64,000 nucleotides of DNA from a bacterium EF100-94H03 bin56 (GTDB taxonomy: Bacteria > Pseudomonadota > Alphaproteobacteria > SP197), in contig MPMV01000019.1 in NCBI GenBank assembly GCA_002238685.1, forward strand, positions 1-64,000, read 5' to 3'. The position numbers were made by a program, and so were the translations under genes. Below are positions 1 to 6,759 of the stretch, piece after piece. How positions within the stretch are numbered: the first letter of the stretch is position 1; every line of letters starts with the position of its first letter. The notes under the pieces are model-generated. The model was not told the DNA's origin. It did no database searches and saw only the letters and a program-made list of their open reading frames with translations.

Positions 1-546
1 CGACCCCGTGCTGTCGCCGCCCGTGGCAACGGTGGTGGCGCCGGCAGCCAGCGCGGCAGCCGATCCGCCGGAGGAGCCGCCAGGGGAGATGCCATGGCGC
101 CAGGGATTGTGGGTGACACCCCACAGGCGTGAATGGGTTGTATAGAGCCATCCGAACTCGGGCATCGTCGTGCGGGCAAAGAGGATGGCGCCGGCATCCA
201 GAAGTCTCGCGATGTCGGGATCGGTGACCTCGTCGACGTGATCCCGGTAGATCATCGAACCCCTTGCCGACCTCCTGCCGGCGATGCGTGCGGAATCCTT
301 GACCGCCAGGGGGATGCCGGTGAGCAGTCCGGGGGCCGCGCCACCGCCCATGAAGACCTTCTCGGCGTCCCTTGCCTTCCGGCGCGCCTCGTCGAAGTAA
401 CAATCGCCAAAGGGATTGATACTGTCGGATATGGCCTCGGCCCGATCAATCAGGGCGTCCAGCAGTTCCACCGGTGACAGTGTCCGTTCCCGAAAACACC
501 GCGCCGCCTGCGAGGCAGACATGTAGTTGAGATCATTATCGTTCAT
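1..546 (-). CDS. Amidase signature family protein, 5' part only
   Basis: The reading frame starts with ATG at 546 and runs off the left edge of the window, so only about 182 N-terminal residues are visible. It shows the amidase-signature pattern: the catalytic lysine in GIPLAVKDS near residue 90, then the Gly/Ser-rich block SPGGSSGGSAAALAAG near residue 155 with the cis-serine, then GGDSTGS where the nucleophilic serine of the Ser-cisSer-Lys triad is expected. Family members hydrolyse amide bonds (aryl amides, nitrile-derived amides, or Glu-tRNA amidation in GatA). Substrate cannot be told from this fragment. It is divergent from the PLP enzyme at 660, with a 113 bp gap. The start is supported by continuous family similarity from residue 1. 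Confidence 0.85.
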   Translation of the reverse strand, partial: MNDNDLNYMSASQAARCFRERTLSPVELLDALIDRAEAISDSINPFGDCYFDEARRKARDAEKVFMGGGAAPGLLTGIPLAVKDSARIAGRRSARGSMIYRDHVDEVTDPDIARLLDAGAILFARTTMPEFGWLYTTHSRLWGVTHNPWRHGISPGGSSGGSAAALAAGATTVATGGDSTGS

Positions 547-659
547 CACTGTTCTCCCGTCTTCCACCAACACGCACCATCCGAAAGGGATTGCGCCGCA
601 GCTTGACGCTGACCGGGCCAAGACGGCAAGGAAGGGACGCCCAGAGAAGAGTGCGACCC

Positions 660-1832
660 ATGACACGTCCCAACCGCCCCGGATTCGCCTCCCGCGCCAT
701 CCACGCCGGTCAATCGCCCGACCCTTCGACAGGCGCCATCATGACACCGATCTATGCCACGTCGACCTATGTCCAGGAGAGCCCGGGTGTCCACAAGGGA
801 TATGAGTATTCAAGGTCCCAGAATCCGACACGCGGGGCCCTTGAGGCCTGCGTTGCCGATCTCGAGAATGGCAGCCGGGGTTTCGCCTTCGCCTCCGGAC
901 TCGCTGCCACATCGACAGTACTGGAACTTCTGGAGTCGGGGAGCCACGTGATTGCGGGGGACGACCTCTACGGCGGCACCCGCAGGCTCTTCACCGGAGT
1001 CCGCCAGGGAAGTGCCGGACTGTCGTTCAGTTTCGTCGACATGACCGACGAGGCGGCACTGCGTGCCGCCATGACCCGTGATACCCGGATGATCTGGGTG
1101 GAAACACCGACCAATCCCCTGCTGTCCGTGGTCGATCTTTCCCTGGTCAGCCACGTCGCCCGCGAAGCGGGGTGCATCGCGGTCTGCGACAACACCTTCG
1201 CCACGCCGTGGATCCAGCGGCCGCTCGAACACGGCTTCGATCTCGTTGTCCATTCCGTCACCAAGTACCTCAACGGCCATTCGGACATGGTCGGAGGTCT
1301 CGTGGTGGCCAGTGACGACAGCGGCCTCGTCGACCGGCTCGAATACCTGCAGAACGCTGTCGGGGGCATTCAGGGCCCCTTCGATGCCTTCCTTGCCCTG
1401 AGGGGGCTGAAGACCCTGCACCTCAGGATGGAACGTCACTCGGCCAACGCGCTCGCCATCGCCCGGTACCTCGAGGGGCATCCGCGAATCAGGCGCGTTT
1501 ACTATCCCGGTCTGGCCACCCACCCGCAGCACCACCTTGCATCGACCCAGATGAACGCCTTCGGGGGCATGGTGTCGGCCGTTCTCGACACCGACCTCGC
1601 CGGGACCCGCAGGTTCCTCGAGGCGTGCCGTCTCTTTGCCCTTGCCGAGAGCCTGGGCGGTGTCGAGAGCCTGATCGAGCACCCCGCCATCATGACCCAT
1701 GCCTCGGTCCCGGCTGACGTACGCGAGGGCCTCGGCATCTCCGACAGCCTGGTGCGCCTCTCGGTGGGCATCGAGGACGAGGCCGATCTCATCGCCGAAC
1801 TCGACACCGCACTCGCCGCCATCGACGCCTGA
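660..1832 (+). CDS. Cystathionine gamma-synthase/lyase family PLP enzyme
   Basis: A 390-residue protein of the Cys/Met metabolism PLP-dependent family, full length for the family. Visible marks are the N-terminal stretch FASRAIHAGQSPDPSTGAI, the cofactor phosphate-binding YSRSQNPTRGALE segment, FASGLAATSTV, and the Schiff-base lysine in VHSVTKYLNGHSDMVGG near residue 200. Such enzymes make or cleave cystathionine, or act as methionine gamma-lyase or O-acetylhomoserine sulfhydrylase. The sequence alone does not separate these, but overall it looks most like cystathionine gamma-lyase/synthase. An in-frame extension to 591 is possible, but residue 1 at 660 matches the usual family start. It is convergent with the MFS gene that ends at 1993. 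Confidence 0.9.
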   Translation: MTRPNRPGFASRAIHAGQSPDPSTGAIMTPIYATSTYVQESPGVHKGYEYSRSQNPTRGALEACVADLENGSRGFAFASGLAATSTVLELLESGSHVIAGDDLYGGTRRLFTGVRQGSAGLSFSFVDMTDEAALRAAMTRDTRMIWVETPTNPLLSVVDLSLVSHVAREAGCIAVCDNTFATPWIQRPLEHGFDLVVHSVTKYLNGHSDMVGGLVVASDDSGLVDRLEYLQNAVGGIQGPFDAFLALRGLKTLHLRMERHSANALAIARYLEGHPRIRRVYYPGLATHPQHHLASTQMNAFGGMVSAVLDTDLAGTRRFLEACRLFALAESLGGVESLIEHPAIMTHASVPADVREGLGISDSLVRLSVGIEDEADLIAELDTALAAIDA

Positions 1833-1992
1833 TCCCTGCGGCACGTCCCGGAGGTTCCGGCGCGTATTCGAGGTTCTGATCGACGTCATGCTGGCGGCCC
1901 GCAGGCCGAGCCTTCAACGAACCATGTCCGGTCCGCATCACGCTCCGGTCACACAGCCCGCCAACGCCGAAGCAACCGGGGGAATTCGGTCG

Positions 1993-3444
1993 TCACTGCC
2001 CGGCTGGCGGTGAACAGCGAGTGGTTGCGACAAGGCAGCTGAAGCGCCACGCGATCCAGGTTCCGATCAAGGCGGGCGGCACAAAGGCGCCGAAGAGCCA
2101 GAGTGCGGCTGTCCTGAACTCTCCGGGCTGCGACATTTTCTCGAACCCGAGCACGTTGGCGATGATACCGGTCAGCGCGGCGCCGATCGCAAAGGCGGTC
2201 TGCTGTGTGCTCGGCAGCATGGAACTCGCCCGGTCCCGATCGTCGCGGCCGGCGCTCGCGACCACGTGCTTGATGACGTAGCCCCAGATCATGCCGAATC
2301 CGGCGGTGCCGACGAAGGCGGATGTGACGACAGGCCACAACGGACCATAGGGAACAAACCACGCCTGCGCGATGAATCCAGCCGCCAGCAGGACACTGCC
2401 GAGCCGAATCAACCGGGTCTCGTATGCCGGCGCCAGTCCGGACAGGAAGAATGCGCCGGCGCCCCAGCCGAGCGATTCGGTCACCACGACGAGACCGGCC
2501 TCGAGCGGCGTCAGGTCATACAGCCGGATCAGCAGAATTGGGCCGTACACGCAGAACGACATCATGCACAGACCGAGCATGAAGGTCATCGCAATGCCGC
2601 AACCAACAGGATGGGCAAGGTTGGTCGCATGGTCTGGCAGCAGTCTGAAACGGCGGGACGCGACGGCGTCGCGCGCGGCGAACAACCAGATACTCATGCA
2701 CCCCGCCATCAGGAGTACGGCCGAGGCGACGAACGAGTTGACGGCCCCCGCGAACGAAATCGCGAGAATGGCGCCGGCGACGAACAGCAGGCGCACGACC
2801 GGAAGTTGCCTTGCCTCCAGGGACGCATCGGATCTTGCCCGGGCGAGCATCGGATACAACAACGCTGCCAGCACCAGACCCTGCAAGGCGAACGACCAGA
2901 AAGCGAAGCGCCACAAGCCGGCGGTCGCGAATGCGCCACCGATGAGCGGTCCGCTCAGAGCGGAGGCCGTCCATGTCAGTGAAAGGCATGCGACGATCCT
3001 TGGCACGAGCCGATCCGGGAAGAAGCGGTTCTGGGCAATGAAGACCAACGCAACCAGCGCTCCGCCGCCGAGTCCCTGAACCGTGCGGCCCGCAAGCAGG
3101 ACGGGCATCGCAGGCGCCGCGGCGCATGCCGCGCATCCGAACGTGTAGAGCAGGGCCGAAACCAGCATGGTACGGCGCAGTCCGGCACGCGCCACGAAGG
3201 CCCCCACCGCCGCTGCGGCCACGATCGAGCCCATCAGGTAAAGGGCGAACGCCCAACTGATGAGCCGCAGGCCACCGATGTCGTCGACAGCTTCCGGAAG
3301 TGTCGTTGCCGCCAGCAGAGTGTTGGCTGCATGCAGCCAGATCGCCAGGCACATCACGAGCAGCAGGGGCAGGTGTTCGCGCGCAGCCACCTCGCGCCAG
3401 CTGACGGACTGCGAGTCCGGGACTGGCTGTGCGTTCTCCTGCAT
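1993..3444 (-). CDS. MFS drug-type exporter under SoxR control
   Basis: A 483-residue multi-pass membrane protein of the major facilitator superfamily. Many hydrophobic segments are visible from about residue 25 to the end. The loop after TM2-3, GAFVARAGLRRTMLVSALLY, matches the MFS motif A position, and the length fits 14-helix DHA2-type exporters. The start at 3444 is chosen over 3468 because GGGAGATCC precedes it and because the transcription start predicted from the SoxR promoter leaves only a short leader. It is divergent from soxR across a 68 bp gap that holds a SoxR-type promoter pointing into this gene. The likely role is export of redox-cycling compounds such as phenazines or quinones. 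This is inferred from SoxR control, not from the protein. Confidence 0.85.
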   Translation of the reverse strand: MQENAQPVPDSQSVSWREVAAREHLPLLLVMCLAIWLHAANTLLAATTLPEAVDDIGGLRLISWAFALYLMGSIVAAAAVGAFVARAGLRRTMLVSALLYTFGCAACAAAPAMPVLLAGRTVQGLGGGALVALVFIAQNRFFPDRLVPRIVACLSLTWTASALSGPLIGGAFATAGLWRFAFWSFALQGLVLAALLYPMLARARSDASLEARQLPVVRLLFVAGAILAISFAGAVNSFVASAVLLMAGCMSIWLFAARDAVASRRFRLLPDHATNLAHPVGCGIAMTFMLGLCMMSFCVYGPILLIRLYDLTPLEAGLVVVTESLGWGAGAFFLSGLAPAYETRLIRLGSVLLAAGFIAQAWFVPYGPLWPVVTSAFVGTAGFGMIWGYVIKHVVASAGRDDRDRASSMLPSTQQTAFAIGAALTGIIANVLGFEKMSQPGEFRTAALWLFGAFVPPALIGTWIAWRFSCLVATTRCSPPAGQ

Positions 3445-3477
3445 GGAGGATCTCCCGTTGCGATGCACCCGGGAGCC

Positions 3478-3508
3478 ATGCTAGAACTTCAAGTAAACTT
3501 GAAGTCAA
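3478..3508 (-). promoter_or_regulatory. SoxR-type promoter of the MFS gene
   Basis: On the minus strand a -35 TTGACT (3503-3508) and a -10 TAGCAT (3478-3483) are separated by exactly 19 bp. Overlong spacers of this kind mark promoters activated by MerR-family proteins. The spacer holds the palindrome ACTTCAAGTAAACTTGAAGT (3486-3505), which closely resembles the enterobacterial soxS operator. The same site lies 7 bp upstream of the soxR start, so autoregulation is expected. Confidence 0.85.
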
Positions 3509-3512
3509 GACC

Positions 3513-3995
3513 ATGCAGACCACGCGTTGGCAGAAAACCAGCCTCACGATCGGCGACGTCGCCCGGCGCACCGGGATCGCCACGTCGGCGCTCCGCTTCT
3601 ACGAGCAAAAGGCACTGATTGAGTCGCTCCGCACACCGGGCAATCAGCGACGCTACGCGCGTGACGTGATTCGCCGGGTGTCGTTCATCCGTGCCGCGCA
3701 ACGGGTGGGCCTGACACTCGAGGAGATTCGCGGGATGCTCGATGACCTTCCCGCCGGCCGCGCTCCTAACCGCGAGGACTGGCAGGAGCTTGCGAGGCGA
3801 TGGAGACCGTGGCTCGACGAACGGATCGCCGCCCTCGAACGCCTGCGGGACCAGCTTTCGTCATGCATCGGCTGCGGATGCCTGTCGCTCGACCGCTGCG
3901 CTCTCTACAACTCCGGTGACGCCGCCGGCAGCCTGGGGCCCGGCCCGCGTTTCCTTCTGGGGGATTCCCCCAAGGATCTCGAGGTCCGGAACTGA
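3513..3995 (+). CDS. soxR: Redox-sensing MerR-family regulator SoxR
   Basis: A 160-residue MerR-family protein. The N-terminal winged helix begins LTIGDVARRTGIATSALRFYE, followed by the NQRRYARDVIRRVSFI wing, a dimerisation helix, and the cluster-binding loop CIGCGCLSLDRC near residue 120. The four cysteines in the pattern C-x2-C-x-C-x5-C are those that hold the [2Fe-2S] cluster in SoxR, so the identification is firm. SoxR is activated when its cluster is oxidised by redox-cycling drugs or nitric oxide. No soxS is present, and the only visible target is the divergent MFS gene, which is the usual non-enteric arrangement. The start ATG at 3513 is preferred over 3429 because the protein then begins just before the winged helix. 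Its last 27 codons are duplicated in degraded form at 21.4 kb. Confidence 0.95.
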   Translation: MQTTRWQKTSLTIGDVARRTGIATSALRFYEQKALIESLRTPGNQRRYARDVIRRVSFIRAAQRVGLTLEEIRGMLDDLPAGRAPNREDWQELARRWRPWLDERIAALERLRDQLSSCIGCGCLSLDRCALYNSGDAAGSLGPGPRFLLGDSPKDLEVRN

Positions 3996-4063
3996 CTGGA
4001 AGGGCATGATGGAGCCTGTGCCCTCAGGGAAAGAGCGGAAGGAACGAGCCTTCATCGCGCAGC
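3915..4063 (+). repeat. Dispersed repeat R1, copy A (soxR tail plus VOC tail)
   Basis: About 149 bp covering the last codons of soxR and the 3' end of a convergent VOC-family gene. It matches 21413-21562 in the same orientation, with one single-base indel and roughly five of six bases identical by eye. Here soxR is intact and VOC is only a tail. In copy B the reverse is true. Confidence 0.9.
4024..4062 (-). pseudogene. 3' remnant of a VOC-family (glyoxalase-like) gene
   Basis: On the minus strand 13 codons read LRDEGSFLPLFP-stop, nearly the same as the C-terminus LRDDGSFLPSLP-stop of the intact VOC gene at 21522-21908. Upstream of 4062 the similarity stops and no VOC gene is present. This is the last piece of a deleted copy. 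Confidence 0.8.
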
Positions 4064-4163
4064 GGTATCCTTCCTGGTGAAGCAGGACTTCGCTTTCGGG
4101 GCCGAGAACGGTCGTCAGGCGCGACTCGTTCTGTCGATTGACAAGCTGAGCGCTGTGCTCGGA

Positions 4164-5054
4164 CTACACCGCTGCGAAGCCGTAGAGATCAGCAGGGTTG
4201 TCGACCAATATGCGGCGGCGCATCGCCGCGTCGCGGATCCAGTAGCCCAGCATGTCAAGCAGAGCACCATCGTTGGGCATCGGAACATTGATGCCTGGAT
4301 GCGGCCAGTCAGTGGCCCAGAGGCACCGCTGCGGGTTGACTTCGAGCAGGGCGCGGACATGGGCGCCGACATCAGCATAAGGGGCCCGATCCTCGACCGT
4401 AACGCGGTAGGCGCCCGAGAGCTTGACCCAACAATGCCCCTCCCCCACGAGTCGGACCATGGCACGAAAACCCGGATCATCCGTGCGTCTGCCCGGTCGG
4501 AGATGACCGATGTGATCGAACACGACTGGCACACCGAGGCGACCGAAGCGCTCGGTACATTCCGGGTCGCGGGAGACGTCGATCATCACCTCGATGTGCC
4601 AGCCCATGCCCTTGATACGCTCCGCAAGACGTTCAGCGTCCGCGATTCCGATACCGCCGTTCATCAGCATGTTGAAGCGAATGCCGCAGGCACCGCGGGC
4701 ATGCAGGCGCTGAAGCTCGGCGTCGCTCACGTCGCCATCGACCGCCACGATGGCCCGGGCTTCAAGCGACAGGGCCAGCAGAGCATCGAGCGTGCAGGCG
4801 TTGTCAACACCGTAAACGCTGGGCTGGACGACCACCGTTCGCCGAATTTGCAGCACACGGGCCAGCGTCTCGTACGCTTCGACCGTTGCTTCCGGAGGAG
4901 TATAGCTGCGGTTCGGCACCATCGGATAGCGTGCGCGGGACCCGAAGATGTGCATGTGAGTGTCGCAGGCTCCCTCCGGCATCTTGACCCACGAAGGGCG
5001 TGGCGAAGGATCGGCTCCCTGACAAAGTGGAACGTTTCCCTCGTGCGCGTTCAT
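4164..5054 (-). CDS. Amidohydrolase, LigI/TIM-barrel lactonase-like
   Basis: A 296-residue metal-dependent hydrolase of the amidohydrolase-2 type. The N-terminal metal motif is CDTHMHIFG near residue 30. VFDHIGH lies near residue 190, and the C-terminal strand-8 motif WATDWPHP near residue 255 carries the catalytic Asp. This pattern is typical of the subfamily that includes 2-pyrone-4,6-dicarboxylate lactonase and sugar-lactone hydrolases, so lactone opening is the most likely chemistry, though not proven. The start at 5054 has the site GGGAGG upstream, so the extension to 5093 is not needed. It is the most distal gene of the minus-strand importer/rhodopsin run, 365 bp after the alpha/beta hydrolase. 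It may therefore be less tightly coupled than the others. Confidence 0.85.
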   Translation of the reverse strand: MNAHEGNVPLCQGADPSPRPSWVKMPEGACDTHMHIFGSRARYPMVPNRSYTPPEATVEAYETLARVLQIRRTVVVQPSVYGVDNACTLDALLALSLEARAIVAVDGDVSDAELQRLHARGACGIRFNMLMNGGIGIADAERLAERIKGMGWHIEVMIDVSRDPECTERFGRLGVPVVFDHIGHLRPGRRTDDPGFRAMVRLVGEGHCWVKLSGAYRVTVEDRAPYADVGAHVRALLEVNPQRCLWATDWPHPGINVPMPNDGALLDMLGYWIRDAAMRRRILVDNPADLYGFAAV

Positions 5055-5419
5055 GACGTGACCTCCCGCAACGTGTTTCTCTGGTCGCGTCAAAGCAAGT
5101 CAGGACGCCAGGGTCGCAATGCCCGATGGTTGCGGGCCCAATGCCGGATCATCAATCATGCATGGCGACCCTGGCGACCTGGCGAGCAGTCGCTGCCGGG
5201 CATGGGCGCCGGAGACAATGTCGGGAAAGCCGTCCCCGATGGAGCCGGCCATGGTGAGGCCCGCGACAATTCCGGTCTGCCTCAACGCCCGGTTCATCCA
5301 GTGCTCCGACACCAAACCCGACGGACGGGTCCGGCTCCGCAAAGACCACTTCACCGCCAGCGTGAGGATGGGACCCGCTGGCAGGCCCCATGGCCGTGGC
5401 CGTGCAACCGGTGTGTGTG
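5055..5419. other. 365 bp gap with possible coding debris
   Basis: No complete gene is seen. On the minus strand a frame of 84 codons (5100-5354) reads like protein in part, for example GLTMAGSIGDGFPDIVSG, but I cannot assign it to a family. It has no convincing start or upstream site and may be a decayed gene. The gap is far larger than the 10-60 bp spacings elsewhere in this run. Confidence 0.4.
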
Positions 5420-6271
5420 TCAGCCCTTGCGTTCCCTGATGATGCGCAGCGCCTCCTTGAGATAGACGCGGAACAGTTCATGGTTCTCGCTCATCGGGAA
5501 ATGCCCGATGTCCTCCATTTCAATATAGACGCCGCCCTTGATCTGGCGCGCGGTGTTCTCCGTTGCCTCGGGTGGCGTCAGGTAGTCGTATGTCCCCGTC
5601 ATCATGATGACGGGGCACCGCCGTCCGTCGATGTTGACAAGCTCGTCGCGCAGGTCATGGTCGACCGAATAAAAGTAGAGATCGCCTTTGAAGGCTTCAG
5701 AGCCCTGAGTGTAGTAGTGCCAGGTGAGCCATCGGTCCAAGTCAGGGGACTGAGGGGCCATCAGATCCCACACTCCCGAGGCGCAGACCTGGGCCGCGTT
5801 GGCGTGTGGGTGGCGCCACCAGTCGAGAAAGAAGCCCGGCGCATAGTCGGCTGCCTCAACGGGAATCACCGCCTTGAAACGGTCGGGCCTCCTGAGTGCA
5901 AGCTGCAGCGCCACGTTGCCGCCGAAGGACGAACCCATGAAGATCGGGTCCTTGAGTTCGAGTGCGTCGCACAACGTGACGATAAAGTTGACGTAGTGGT
6001 CAGCAGTCAGGCGATATTCGTCCTTCCACCACTCCTTGTTGTGCGGCGGATCCGACTTGCCGTGACGCGGCAGGTCGTAGGCAATCACGTTGTAGTCCCG
6101 GGTGATCTCTTCGTCCTCCAGGAGGCCGCGCCATTGATGATTGTGAGCACCCGCCGTGTGCTGACAAATCAACGGCTGTCCGGTGCCGTTGTGCAGGTAA
6201 AAGACCTTGTACTCGTTGCCGTCGACTTCGATCGTGACGTAGCGGCCGGTGACCGGCGAATGCTTGATCAT
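5420..6271 (-). CDS. Alpha/beta-fold hydrolase
   Basis: A 283-residue alpha/beta hydrolase. The oxyanion region reads CQHTAGAHNHQW near residue 40, DLPRHGKSD near residue 70, the nucleophile elbow GSSFGGN near residue 117, and the late histidine in DIGHFPMSENH near residue 263. An Asp in TGTYDYLTPPE near residue 235 could complete the triad. The substrate is unknown. Ester or lactone hydrolysis fits the neighbourhood of other lactonase-like enzymes. The start at 6271 is chosen because it leaves a normal 52 bp gap to the gene upstream, whereas 6337 would overlap it. No signal peptide is visible, so the enzyme is cytoplasmic and should act on an imported compound. Confidence 0.85.
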   Translation of the reverse strand: MIKHSPVTGRYVTIEVDGNEYKVFYLHNGTGQPLICQHTAGAHNHQWRGLLEDEEITRDYNVIAYDLPRHGKSDPPHNKEWWKDEYRLTADHYVNFIVTLCDALELKDPIFMGSSFGGNVALQLALRRPDRFKAVIPVEAADYAPGFFLDWWRHPHANAAQVCASGVWDLMAPQSPDLDRWLTWHYYTQGSEAFKGDLYFYSVDHDLRDELVNIDGRRCPVIMMTGTYDYLTPPEATENTARQIKGGVYIEMEDIGHFPMSENHELFRVYLKEALRIIRERKG

Positions 6272-6323
6272 GGTTGTTGCCCCCGACTTGGCGTTCGTGT
6301 TTCGTGGCGTAGCGGTGAACGGC

Positions 6324-6713
6324 CTAGACCGGGACACCGGACTGGCGCAGCAACTCGAACTGCACGGTGAAGTTCCTCAGGTTCTGCATCAGCACCAGCA
6401 GATTGCCCTCGAGTCTGAGATCACGCTGGAAGCTTGCCGAAAAGATGCCGTGATACATTGGCTTGGGCATCGGCTGGGCAAACTCGCGCCAGGTCTCGGG
6501 ACTGGCGCGCAAGGCGAAATCGTACGAATCCATTGGCGCCGGATCCGTGTTGATGGCCTTTACCTTTCCGTCGTGCATTTCGACGATGACCTTGCGTGCG
6601 CCCATGTCGAACATGAAGGTGCAGGTGTAGTACTTTCCCATGCACTGAATGGTCTCGTCGGCATTGGTGAGCTGCTTGTACTTGGCTGCCCAGCTGTTCA
6701 CATCGATGCTCAT
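6324..6713 (-). CDS. Small SCP2-like / unknown-function protein
   Basis: A 129-residue soluble protein. The central part, TFMFDMGARKVIVEMHDGKVKAI, then FALRASPETWREFAQPMP, resembles sterol-carrier-protein-2 folds, in which a beta sheet and a helix line a hydrophobic tunnel. The match is by pattern only. It sits between the flotillin and alpha/beta hydrolase genes with gaps of 46 and 52 bp and has the site GAGGA before its ATG. A role in binding a hydrophobic ligand for the adjacent hydrolase is possible but speculative. No membrane segment or signal peptide is seen. Confidence 0.65.
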   Translation of the reverse strand: MSIDVNSWAAKYKQLTNADETIQCMGKYYTCTFMFDMGARKVIVEMHDGKVKAINTDPAPMDSYDFALRASPETWREFAQPMPKPMYHGIFSASFQRDLRLEGNLLVLMQNLRNFTVQFELLRQSGVPV

Positions 6714-6759
6714 GTCCCAATCCTCTTGAAGTCAGTGACGTTCCGCACACGTCGGTCGT

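Noticed and set aside
810-1889. Long antisense open frame (about 359 codons) opposite the cystathionine-type gene
   Set aside because: It mirrors the high-GC codon pattern of the real gene, has no domain likeness and no ribosome site. The plus-strand protein has clear PLP motifs.
4077-5465. Plus-strand frame of 462 codons across the amidohydrolase
   Set aside because: It runs opposite the amidohydrolase, which has metal-binding motifs and a good start. The plus frame has none.
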